Assembly (NCBI GenBank): GCA_013368325.1
Contig: JAACJK010000003.1
Coordinates: forward strand, 744,001 to 808,000
From: Ephemerocybe angulata
Taxonomy: Eukaryota; Basidiomycota; Agaricomycetes; Agaricales; Psathyrellaceae
Length of the DNA: 64,000 bases
Reading direction: 5' to 3'
Made by a program: the position numbers and the translations under genes. The notes below the pieces were generated by a model. The model saw only the letters and a list, made by a program, of their open reading frames with translations, did no database searches and was not told where the DNA came from. This document shows positions 29,725 to 38,357 of the stretch, one piece after another; the first letter of the stretch is position 1; each line of letters begins with the position of its first letter.

Positions 29725-31378
29725 ATGGTCTCCCGCACCCTGCTCACCCGCGCCCTGCGCAGCGCTGCCCGCCACCCCGTACGTCCGTCCCCCTCCCCCT
29801 CCCCTGCTCGCTGCTCGTAGTAGCAGTCGTAGTAGTAGTAGTAGTAGTCGTCGAGGAGAGGAGAGTTGAGTTGCTGACCCTGGTTCCGTCACAGCGCACC
29901 CTGCGCGGATTCGCAACGGCAGCGAAGCACACCACCCCCTTGGGCCCCTTCACCGAAGTCTCCACGCTCAGCAACGGCCTCACCATCGCCACCGAATCGC
30001 ACCCCTCCGCGCAGACCGCGACCGTCGGCGTCTGGATCGACGCCGGCTCGCGCGCCGAGACCGACAAGACGAGCGGCACCGCGCACTTCCTCGAGCACAT
30101 GGCCTTCAAGGGCACCCACCGCCGCTCGCAGCACGCCCTGGAACTGGAGGTCGAGAACCTCGGCGCGCACCTCAACGCGTACACGAGCCGCGAGCAGACT
30201 GTGTATTATGCGAAGAGCTTTAGGAAGGACGTGGGGAAGGCGGTGGATATTATTAGTGATATTTTGCAGAACTCGAAGTTGGAGGCGGGCGCGATTGAGA
30301 GGGAGAGGGATGTGATTTTGAGGGAGCAGCAGGAGGTGGATAAGCAGCTTGAGGAGGTCGTTTTTGACCACCTCCACGCTGTCGCTTTCCAGGGTGCGTC
30401 CGTCCAACCTCCCCCAAATTCCGAAATAGATTTACTGACATCCCATCCTGCAGGCCAGCCCCTCGGCCGCACCATCCTCGGGCCCAAGAAGAACATCCTC
30501 TCAATACAGCGCGACGACCTCGCCAACTACATCAAGACGAACTACACCGCAGACCGCATGGTCCTCGTCGGCACCGGCGGCGTCGACCACGCGGAGCTCG
30601 TCAAGCTCGCCGAGAAGCACTTCAGCGCGCTCCCCGTGTCGCCCTCGCCCATCCCGCTCGGCAAGCTCGCGCACCCCAAGACGACGTTCGTCGGCAGCGA
30701 GGTGCGCATCCGCGACGACGACATGCCCACGGCGAACATCGCCATCGCCGTCGAGGGCGTCTCGTGGAGCAGCCCGGACTACTTCCCCATGATGGTCATG
30801 CAGAGCATCTTTGGCAACTGGGATAGGAGCCTCGGCGCCTCGAGCCTCACGAGCAGCCGCCTCTCGCATATCGTGTCGAGCAATAACCTCGCCAACAGCT
30901 TTATGAGCTTCAGCACGAGCTACAGCGACACTGGCTTGTGGGGGATTTATATGGTGACCGAGAACCTCATGAACATTGATGATCTGGTGCACTTTACGCT
31001 GAAGGAGTGGACGAGGATGAGCATTGCGCCGACGCAGACGGAGGTGGAGCGCGCGAAGAGCCAGTTGAAGGCGGGGTTGTTGCTGGGGCTCGATGGGACT
31101 ACGGCGGTGGCGGAGGATATTGGGAGGCAGCTTGTGACGAGCGGAACGAGGTATACGCCTCAGCAGATTGAGGCTGCGGTTGACGCTGTTGGCGTTGAGG
31201 ACATCAAGCGGGTGGCCCAGAAGTACCTTTGGGATAAGGACGTGAGTGTCTGTCTATTGAAATTTGGGGTGTGTGCTGATTGGGTTTTTTGTAGTTTGCG
31301 CTCGCTGCTGTTGGAAGCACTGATGGTCTCCTTGATTACAACAGGATTCGCTCTGATATGTCCTCCATGCTCTACTAA
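29725..31378 (+). CDS. MAS1: Mitochondrial processing peptidase, beta subunit
   Basis: Exons 29725-29778, 29895-30393, 30454-31241 and 31295-31378. The N-terminus MVSRTLLTRALRSAARHP is an Arg-rich presequence. The inverted zinc motif is seen in AHFLEHMAFKGT (H-x-x-E-H), with the downstream Glu in the ENLGAHLNAYTSREQT region. The C-terminal half ends FALAAVGSTDGLLDYNRIRSDMSSMLY. MPP removes presequences from imported matrix proteins; the beta subunit is catalytic and pairs with MPP alpha. Length about 475 aa, normal for the family. The short exon 1 is supported by the GTACGT donor and CACAG acceptor and by the fit of the leader. The gene is convergent with Hikeshi. Confidence 0.93.
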
Positions 31379-31716
31379 ACGGCGCGCGGGGTTTAGTTTG
31401 CAGCTGTCCTTTTCTTCTTCTACCCTCGAGTCTTTGAGTAATATATGGTGTCGCTGTTCGTACTTAGATGCAACTACTCAACAGATATCTTTTCTAATCG
31501 GACTGATGTGTGGTGGAAAGTCGGGGATGGTTCTAGAAGGTGCCACGCCGTTGACGATGCGCAGGTAAGGTTACAGTCGCACTGGGTATGAGTCGCATTA
31601 GGCCGCAGTACTCGAGTACAGTAGATTTTCCAGTGGTATATGGTACAATAAGTCCTGAGGTCGAGAGCCCGTCCATCGTAGGGTATGGTATGTAGTATGT
31701 CCTAACTCCGCGCCTT
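31379..31716. other. 3' untranslated region between convergent genes
   Basis: The MPP beta stop (31378) and Hikeshi stop (31717) face each other. This 338-base stretch must hold both 3' ends. Nothing else is seen. Confidence 0.5.
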
Positions 31717-32370
31717 CTATTCCACATTCTCCAAGAACCCAACGCCCCCGGTCTTGAGCTTATTCGTAAAGTTCTCGTACCACTTCATGATCACGCTCAT
31801 GGGCACCAACACGTCCCCCTGCCCCCCAGAAAACCCGCTGACGTAGTTGAAGAGGTGCTTCACGATGCGCTCGGCGAGCGCGACCGTATCGCCCACCGAC
31901 GGGGTCTTCACGAGCGCCGTCGAGGTCGAAGTCGCGTTCGCGCCGTTTGCGTTGGGCGATGGCAGCTGCGCTGCGATTGCGTCGAGAGGCTCGATGGCGA
32001 GGCCTAATATCGCCGTGACGTCTTCGTTCATCCCGCCCATATCGCCCTCCCCGCCAACCCCGCCAAACACACGCCCACTGCCCCCACCACCCCCACCCCC
32101 ACCACCGCTGCTGTTACTGAATGTACCCCGCACGCGGAACACGGCCGACGGCTTGTCGTTCGAGAGCATCCCGAGGAGCTGGAACCCTTTCCCGGGCCAG
32201 AAGAAGTGCACGGAGGCGCCGACGCCCGGGGGGAAGGGCACGGTGCCGGTGAGGAAGAGCGCGATGTGGTTGATGCTGGACGCGTGCGGGAGCGGGAAGT
32301 AGGCGTGTGTGGCGTCGACGGTTGTGAGGTCTGTTTGGAGGGGTCGGCCTGCGACGACGCACCCGAACAT
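31717..32370 (-). CDS. Hikeshi/OPI10 family protein
   Basis: Single exon, 217 aa. It starts MFGCVVAGRPLQTDL, followed by DATHAYFPLPHASSINHIALFL, GTVPFPPGVGASVHFFWPG and FQLLGMLSNDKPSAVFRV. This run is diagnostic of Hikeshi/OPI10, the carrier that brings Hsp70 into the nucleus during heat stress. An internal Gly run (about residues 90-100) is an insertion not typical of the family and probably a loop. The C-terminal helix region is kept (VALAERIVKHLFNYVSGF and MSVIMKWYENFTNKL). It is divergent from uL5m with about 205 bp between the start codons. Confidence 0.92.
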   Translation of the reverse strand: MFGCVVAGRPLQTDLTTVDATHAYFPLPHASSINHIALFLTGTVPFPPGVGASVHFFWPGKGFQLLGMLSNDKPSAVFRVRGTFSNSSGGGGGGGGGSGRVFGGVGGEGDMGGMNEDVTAILGLAIEPLDAIAAQLPSPNANGANATSTSTALVKTPSVGDTVALAERIVKHLFNYVSGFSGGQGDVLVPMSVIMKWYENFTNKLKTGGVGFLENVE

Positions 32371-32575
32371 TTTGGCGGCGGGTGCAGGTGCAAGTTTCAG
32401 AGGAGTAGTCCGAGTCTGGATTAGATGGAGAGTTAGGGGGGACTGGGGTTAGGGGCTATCATGGGGTGTTTGGCGCGAGCGTGCATTCCAAACACGAAAT
32501 TTCGTCCCGAGGAGTGCCAGCCAGCATCGACCCGTCGCGTCCCCCACACAAACTCCAAAAACGCTATTCTCCCCC
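32371..32575. promoter_or_regulatory. Shared divergent promoter, Hikeshi and uL5m
   Basis: Only 205 bp separate the two start codons, so both promoters and 5' leaders must fit here. No TATA box is visible, which suits housekeeping genes. Confidence 0.55.
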
Positions 32576-33466
32576 ATGGCCACTGCAGCGACCTCCCCCG
32601 GGCGTCTCTCCCTCCAACGCTTCGGGCGCGCCCCGCGCATCACCAAGCCCCTCCGCAGGGACCCAAAAACCCGCCTCCCCACCCCGCACGTCAAGCTCAC
32701 CACGCGCGAGTTCGCCGCCAGCCGCCTCGAGGCGCACTACCACCACACACTCCAAGACGACCTCATGTACCTCACCTACAAACACGACGCCGAGGGCACG
32801 CGCAAGGCGCCCCGCGAAATACGTTTGAAATTCGACCCGGAGAACCCCTACAGCAAGTTCAGGCACAACCCGCCCGTGGGCGGGTCGCAGGTGGGCAAGA
32901 AGCCTGCGCCGGCGAGCAGCGCGGAGAACACGGTGCGGCTGGAGAAGATCCAGATACACACGTTTGTGAAGGAGAGTCTTGCGAGCAAGAGTGCCTTGTT
33001 GGGTCCCATTATGATGTTGCGCGCGCTGACGGGCGAGAGCGCGCAGGCGGGGGGACACCATGCCGTTGGCGGCGTCGAGATCGTGAAGGGCAAGAAGTCT
33101 GTGGGCGGGTGGATCAGGCCGGGGGTCCCCGTGGGTGTGAAGGTCGATCTGAGGGGGCAGAGCATGTACGATTTTCTGGGCACGCTCACGGAGTTCGTCC
33201 TGCCCCGTCTTAGGGAGTTTAATGGGATTGTGCTCCCCCCGAAATCGAGCTCGGTGAATACGCCGAGTGCGGTGTCGGGGGTCGTGAGCTTTGGGCTGCC
33301 GCCCGCGGCTATGGTGTTCTTCCCGCAGCTGGAGGTGAATGCGGATTCGTACCCGAATTTGGCGGGGGTGCATATACATTTTGTGACGAATGCGACGGGT
33401 GTGGGCGCGCAGGATAAGGCGAGGGCGTTGGTTTCTGGCTTCCAGATTCCGTTTGTGAGGAGGTAG
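32576..33466 (+). CDS. MRPL7: Mitochondrial large-subunit ribosomal protein uL5m
   Basis: Intronless, 296 aa. The N-terminus (MATAATSPGRLSLQRFGRAPR) is a plausible presequence. The uL5 core is seen in VRLEKIQIHTFVKESLASKS, GWIRPGVPVGVKVDLRG, MYDFLGTLTEFVLPRLREF and the C-terminal VHIHFVTNATGVGAQDKARAL. uL5 sits at the central protuberance of the large ribosomal subunit. Length and motif order fit fungal Mrpl7. The intronless structure is unusual for this gene-dense, intron-rich window. Confidence 0.9.
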   Translation: MATAATSPGRLSLQRFGRAPRITKPLRRDPKTRLPTPHVKLTTREFAASRLEAHYHHTLQDDLMYLTYKHDAEGTRKAPREIRLKFDPENPYSKFRHNPPVGGSQVGKKPAPASSAENTVRLEKIQIHTFVKESLASKSALLGPIMMLRALTGESAQAGGHHAVGGVEIVKGKKSVGGWIRPGVPVGVKVDLRGQSMYDFLGTLTEFVLPRLREFNGIVLPPKSSSVNTPSAVSGVVSFGLPPAAMVFFPQLEVNADSYPNLAGVHIHFVTNATGVGAQDKARALVSGFQIPFVRR

Positions 33467-33831
33467 TTTGGTTGGGGAGGAGGAGTCGAGTCGTCATCAT
33501 CATCATCTCTCTTTTGTAAGTCTGTTGTCCCCTCTTACCCTTGCACGTTGCTTATGACCTGCTATAGAGAATTACAGTCTATTGCTTTCTCGTGTAATAT
33601 CCATCCATCCACCCGGGCCTAATTCTAGCCATTATTCAGCCCATCCTTCCTGCTCGTCAATTCCCGATTTCGGCGCCAAATTCTGGTACGGTATGCACTG
33701 AAAAGCCCTCGGGGATACTTATACGTTACCTACACCCAGTCCCTTCAACGAAGTCTCAAATATCCTGATGTCTGGATCCCATCTCAGCGCCAATTCTGCA
33801 ACGGTCAGGTTATTTCTCTTCCGGAATCTGA

Positions 33832-33846
33832 TGTGACGCCGTCACA
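33832..33846. promoter_or_regulatory. CRE-like palindrome TGTGACGCCGTCACA
   Basis: A perfect 15-base inverted repeat about 40 bp upstream of the TATA box of the small secreted gene. TGACG half-sites are bound by bZIP factors; the one-base spacer differs from the classical CRE. Confidence 0.5.
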
Positions 33847-33884
33847 CCCACATCATATCAGTCATCCCCGAGGTGAACTGTAAG

Positions 33885-33892
33885 TATATAAG
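33885..33892 (+). promoter_or_regulatory. TATA box of the small secreted gene
   Basis: TATATAAG about 125 bp before the leader-intron donor at 34014 and 273 bp before the ATG at 34165. Confidence 0.55.
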
Positions 33893-34164
33893 GACACTGG
33901 GCGCAAGTGATCACCCCAAGCAGGTCTTGAGTCCTTTCCACCCACCTACATACCCCGAGTGAAAGCGCCGGTTCGCTTTCATCCGTCCGCTGGTCGTCAT
34001 CTTTGCGTAAGAGGTACGTAGGCTTTCACTACCCTGGGTTGACGGCCAAGCTGGGCTCGGAGGCTCGTCAAGCTTCCACACCGGGCTAAGCAGTAGCTAC
34101 TTACTTACGCTGTCTTTCGATTCCAGCCTATAAGCAAAGCCACCCACGAAACCGCTCACATACA

Positions 34165-34518
34165 ATGCATCTACACCTCCTCACCCTCCTCACCACCCTC
34201 CTCCTAACCACCCTCACCGTGACCCTCGCCCGGCCCATAATACCCCTCGAAACCTCCCTCGGCGTCGAAGCGCGCGGCACCGCCGCGCCCCGCCTCCTTA
34301 CCTTCAAGCGCGCTTCCGAGTCCTACTACGATAATGCTATACCCTCCAAGCGCGATGTGGGCCCGGGGGAGTTTGGGAGCGGCGTGCGGAGGCCGTTTGA
34401 TCGGAGTCCGAGGTTGACGGAGGCGATGCTTGAGGGGAAGGTGAAGGAGGGTGGGGGGAAGGGGAAGAAGGGGAGGATTTTGGGGTTTTTTAGGGGGGTG
34501 AAGAGGGCTAGGGATTGA
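34165..34518 (+). CDS. Small secreted protein with Kex2-type dibasic sites
   Basis: 117 aa, one coding exon. Residues 1-22 form a classical signal peptide (MHLHLLTLLTTLLLTTLTVT followed by LARP). Lys-Arg pairs at 48-49, 62-63 and 113-114 and an Arg-Arg at 75-76 could be cut by Kex2. The first two would release a 12-residue peptide ASESYYDNAIPS with its Lys-Arg flank. The rest is Gly/Lys-rich. No Cys, so it is not a typical disulfide-rich effector. A TATA box, palindromic element and leader intron upstream indicate a regulated transcript. Function is unknown; fungal precursors of this shape include Kex2-processed peptides. No C-terminal CaaX, so it is not a basidiomycete lipopeptide pheromone. 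Confidence 0.65.
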   Translation: MHLHLLTLLTTLLLTTLTVTLARPIIPLETSLGVEARGTAAPRLLTFKRASESYYDNAIPSKRDVGPGEFGSGVRRPFDRSPRLTEAMLEGKVKEGGGKGKKGRILGFFRGVKRARD

Positions 34519-35110
34519 GGGGTGAGAGGTGGTTTGTGTTAGGCTATGAGGGGATGAATATATTGGGGTTGGGTGGTGGATATATGAGCGTGTGTGAGCT
34601 TCAGAGTGTGGTTTAATTTCTTTTGTTGGAGGGTCCAGTGGGTCTTGGAGGTGTACGATATATCTGTTTGTACCCTCCGGCCGGCCCCCATCGAGGTAAA
34701 AAGAAATGAGCGAAGTCAGGATACCCTCGATCGTCCTAGTAGGCACACTCTCTGGTAAGTAGCGCTCTAGACTCTCCTCAAGTCACAGTGATCACATTCG
34801 TATGACGACATACTAAATAGCATGTCGCCCGCACCGCCTCATGTTTGTCTACTATATCACTCCGGCTCGTTTTGATTCTTGATTCTTGAAGCTTCCTTCA
34901 CTCCCCTCACCATCCCCCCAACAGTCCACATCGATGGATTAACTCGCAGCCACCAAGGAGACTTAGGCATCCCCTACCAAGTCGCGAGTCAGATGTTCTG
35001 TTCTGAAGACTGGTTGACTTGGAGGAACGACCATGCTAGCGTTGGTGTTGTTCATCCAAAGTCGCTCGACAACTTGAAGGCACGTCCCATAATGCTGGAC
35101 CCTCTAGAGA
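34519..35110. other. Intergenic, no gene seen
   Basis: This is the 3' side of the small secreted gene followed by sequence without convincing coding. A degenerate half copy of the downstream hairpin unit (GTTGGTGTTGTTCATCC) is near 35039. Confidence 0.4.
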
Positions 35111-35370
35111 TTGATGTTGTTCAGCCACGACATATTGAGGAAATATGTCGCGGGTGAACAATGGCAAGACCTTGGACGGCCCTTGAGTATTGAACGATCT
35201 ACCCCCCTCTCCTCGATATTATTCATCCATGACATGTTTACACGACATGGGTGAATAATATCAACACTTCAGATGGGCAATGACCTACTTCCCTCTCTTT
35301 AATCAGCACCCCTCGCCTTGATGTTGTTCATCCATGACATGTTAACATGTCATGGATGAATAATATCAAC
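35111..35370. repeat. Three spaced hairpin repeats
   Basis: Three inverted repeats lie about 100 bp apart: 35115-35163, 35212-35263 and 35319-35370. The third is a perfect palindrome with arm TTCATCCATGACATGTT; the first two carry a few mismatches. Flanks GATATTATTC or GATGTTGTTC on the left and GAATAATATCAAC on the right are shared. The spacer after each copy also shares ATGGGYRATGAYCTA-like sequence. Confidence 0.8.
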
Positions 35371-35759
35371 GTAGATGGGTGATGATCTATTGCTCTCTCC
35401 TCTTCTTTCCAACATCGTCAAGGGATCTGGCTGATCAGGTAGGCACTCTTGCTGATCGATGAGCTCAAGGGCACATCTAATAGCACTTGGACTCGAGGGT
35501 ATGGCATATCAAAGCCATTGGCATAGTTGTTGGTCTCCATGTTCCTCGTGAGTTCCTTCCTCCTCTGTCTATCCCTACAGCGCTGCTCAGTGCTGAATAG
35601 TGAGATAGACGAGTAGATGCTGTGCGTTGAGGGCATCCTTCACGACTTATTCATTATAGTATCAGTAACACAATAGGTCTCGACGGGTTGTCGACGGGTT
35701 GATTCGTGTTTTGCCATTATCGCCACTTTAGATGAGGCCGTAAATGTAAAATAATAGTA

Positions 35760-36050
35760 GGTATTGTCGAGGAAGAGAACATGTTTCAACCTATGCAAGT
35801 GTCATGTATCGACAATGAGTGCCCAAACGAGAGACATAATATGGTATGTGTAGAGTAAAAAAAGGAATCACCGAAACCACGAAGCAAACTGACCATCCAT
35901 ATCTATCCATAAATATAAACGACTAGAAAAAAACGAAAGTGGGAATAATACGTGAACAAATACCCAAAAAACCTCAGCCCCACTGATCTGACTGTGCTGA
36001 CAACCCAGTATTCCACAAATCCCCCAACTTCTGCCTCGAGCTGAGGTATG
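35760..36050 (-). pseudogene. Diverged copy of the septation kinase 3' end (part B)
   Basis: This stretch matches 38180-38428 over about 250 bases (TTTCAACCTATG, CATCCATATC, GAAAGTGGGAATAATACGTGAAC, CAGTATTCCACAAATCCC). That region of the kinase is its 3' untranslated region plus the last ~20 codons. Differences are enriched for C to T and G to A, making the copy AT-richer, as in a mutated duplicate. Confidence 0.75.
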
Positions 36051-36216
36051 ATATGCTCTATATTGGCTCTATATAGTAAATATTGCTAAAGATGCAAGAT
36101 AAAAATGTGTATTAGTATATTGAAGATCTCGAAGTATAACAGGTGACAAATTCAATTGTAGCTGGCAGCAGCTCTGCAGATATGCTAGGCAACAACGACA
36201 GGATTTGTGAAGAAAA

Positions 36217-37436
36217 TCAATCAGCTGGATATGAGAAGTAATCATCACTCTCTAAATCCTGGTTGCTATGAGCGACCTAGTTTCAGAGGAAGAGAAATTA
36301 GCAAATATATGGAAAAACAGAAAACATTAGCAAATACCCAATATTTAACGATGGAACAAATTTTAGAGACAGCCTGCAAGGATATTTCTTTTATAGGAGT
36401 GGCACCTACTGTTTCAGAGACCATTTCAGGTGACTGCCAGTAGGCCCATCCATCACCAAACTTCAGGACAATAAAGATCCAGGTCCAGCCATTTGACAGA
36501 ACCCCACGAGTGACCTTCTTCCTGTACGGCTATAGGTCAACTTTGCTTGCAAATTCAGAAAATGAAACTTACTTAGAAGTTCTAGCACACACATACATTT
36601 TTCCTACAGCTTGGGGAATGTGGCTTTGAAGAAACTGATCCTTGCTCTTTGGTGTGAAGATGAATAATGAGGGATCATCTTTTAGCAAATTGACAAGATT
36701 CGGCTGGGTTATAAACATCTCTGCAAATCATTGAGAAAGTAATTCTCAATTTCATTGTGAAAGGAGACACACTGGCAACAGACCGGTGAGAAGTCAGGGT
36801 GACAATGTAATCAATATACCCAGACAGTCTCAGGCTGTTGGACTTCCTGAGCTCTGACACATCAACTGATGGAACAGCCTGTTCGAGGCTGAGAACAGCC
36901 CTACCTTCACTGAGTTCGACAATGCGAAACAGGAAGGGGCTGATGATCGACCGGGCTTCTGCTTCTGAGGCATTCTGAATGGAGAGTGAGCTTTCTTGCT
37001 AAAGGTATGGATAATTGAAACTTACTATCAATGGAACAGTAGCCCGCAAGAGGTTGAGCTGGCGAACCACATTCTCCACAGTCCAAAATTCACCACCTGG
37101 TGTCGCTAGATCTTCTTTACGGTTTTTTTCAATGTAGAGAACACCTTTGAAGTTGATACCCATAGCTTCAAGATGCTCAGAATCCAGGTTCGAGAATAAA
37201 TATGACTGGTTTAACAAGTTAGATAGGGTTAAAATAGCTCTTTGAGCTGTGCACACCGGCAATTCCCCTGCTTTTGCCTCCTGCAGGCCTCTGAGTAGCT
37301 TCTGAGCATCATTGAGAAGATTTTTATCTGTCTCATTCCATTTTTCTCTGCCCCTCTCTGCCCTCTTCTCCTGCAGTAGGGCTTCGAGGAGCGAAATAGT
37401 TTGTTCTAGCTCTAGATTGGAGAGACTTGTTGACAT
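36217..37436 (-). CDS. Agaricomycete hypothetical protein in an AT-rich island
   Basis: Five exons: 37026-37436, 36773-36974, 36573-36720, 36521 to about 36340, and the last ending at TGA 36217-36219. It starts MSTSLSNLELEQTISLLEALL, a coiled-coil-like helix. Then comes LSNLLNQSYLFSNLDSEHLE, LYIEKNRKEDLATPGGEFWT and LSGYIDYIVTLTS, followed by KKVTRGVLSNGWTWIFIVLK and a C-terminal SNQDLESDDYFSYPAD. The TRGxLxNGxxWIFxxL segment resembles the strand after the core of PD-(D/E)XK-type restriction-like folds, but I cannot place the catalytic residues, so this is inference. Base composition and codon use are AT-richer than in neighbours. The gene lies inside a broken duplicate of the kinase 3' end, which points to insertion or transfer. 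Confidence 0.65.
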
Positions 37437-37639
37437 GGTTAACTCGGATATGGTTGGAATGAAGGGGGCGTGACTGTCACTGTCACAGGGGCCTGGGCCT
37501 TTTCACACCAGCACCGATATAGAAATTCCGGCTACTTTTGGTAGAGCATTGTGGAGCATTGGACGAAAAGTTTCGGAAAGGCCTACCAAAGGCCTACCTG
37601 CCCTGCCTCACTGACTCTCACAGGAAAGCCAGGGATTAA

Positions 37640-37920
37640 TTAGTATAAATCATCTGAACCCAACAAAAATGTATAGTATAACAACAAATAAGACCGAGAT
37701 GGACACGATAGAGGACAAAGAAGGACAACATTGGGACAACATGCAGTGCTCGGACATGAAAGGGAGCCTAGGGAGGGGTGAATTACAGATCGAGCGCAAT
37801 GACATTGTTTCAACTTGGAGCGGTGTTCGTAAGATCGAAATAACATAGGGAACAAATAGGGAAGGGGCACTCGCGCGAGCGGAGAGGAAGGGCCAAAGTA
37901 TAACAGGTTCGCGAATGTGC
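37640..37920. other. Stretch between the AT-rich gene and kinase copy A
   Basis: No coding region I can support. It is probably the far end of the inserted segment; no terminal repeats are evident by eye. Confidence 0.35.
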
Positions 37921-37931
37921 GGGGCTTGGGA

Positions 37932-38155
37932 CCGCCGCTGTCGCCGTTTTGCTACTGCCCCCCAACTACTTGGCCCAAACACCGAGTCCGGGCTCTCCTT
38001 CAAAGATGCGCTATACGCATCAGCGTTTGAGCCCAGGCTCCCCGGCCGACCTCGGCGCAATACCCGGGACTTCTGGACCGCCTGTCCTCCCCCACCCCCA
38101 TTCCCATACGACGCATTCAAGAACGACTTCGACTGTACATAGAGATTCAGCACAT
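37932..38155 (-). pseudogene. Diverged copy of the septation kinase C-terminal coding region (part A)
   Basis: It matches kinase coding bases 38508-38755, with the frame kept over about 65 codons ([44 protein letters not shown] against the parental [44 protein letters not shown]). It lacks the rest of the gene. Together with part B it makes a tandem duplicate of the gene end, split by the 36.05-37.93 kb insert. Confidence 0.8.
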
Positions 38156-38357
38156 CGAGATTCAGCCTATCGCTCCCATATTTCAACCTATGGGAGTGTC
38201 ATGTATCGAAATAGTGTTCCCAAACGAGAGACTATGGTATGTGTAGAGGAGAAAAGGGAACCACAAAAACAAACCGACCATCCATATCCATCCATAAATA
38301 AAAGCGACTAGAAAAAACGAAAGTGGGAATAATACGTGAACGAACACCCAAAGAACC

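Larger units (their letters stand above)
33467..34164 (+). promoter_or_regulatory. Upstream region of the small secreted gene
   Basis: It holds the 3' end of uL5m, then a perfect 15-base palindrome TGTGACGCCGTCACA at 33832-33846 (like a bZIP/CRE site), a TATA box TATATAAG at 33885-33892, and a likely leader intron 34014-34126 (GAG/GTACGT donor, TTCCAG acceptor) in the 5' untranslated region of the 34165 gene. Confidence 0.55.

Noticed and set aside
29821..29850. TAG/GTAGTAGTA microsatellite as a regulatory element
   Set aside because: It lies within intron 1 of the MPP beta gene and looks like a plain short repeat.
29725..31378. Marker of the A mating-type locus (mitochondrial intermediate peptidase)
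   Set aside because: The HxxEH motif and length are those of mitochondrial processing peptidase beta, not of intermediate peptidase, and no homeodomain genes are nearby.
32087..32110. CCCCCACC run near 32.1 kb as a G-quadruplex regulator
   Set aside because: It encodes the Gly run of Hikeshi on the minus strand, and coding explains it.
34165..34518. Lipopeptide mating pheromone precursor
   Set aside because: It has a classical signal peptide and no C-terminal CaaX box, unlike basidiomycete pheromones.
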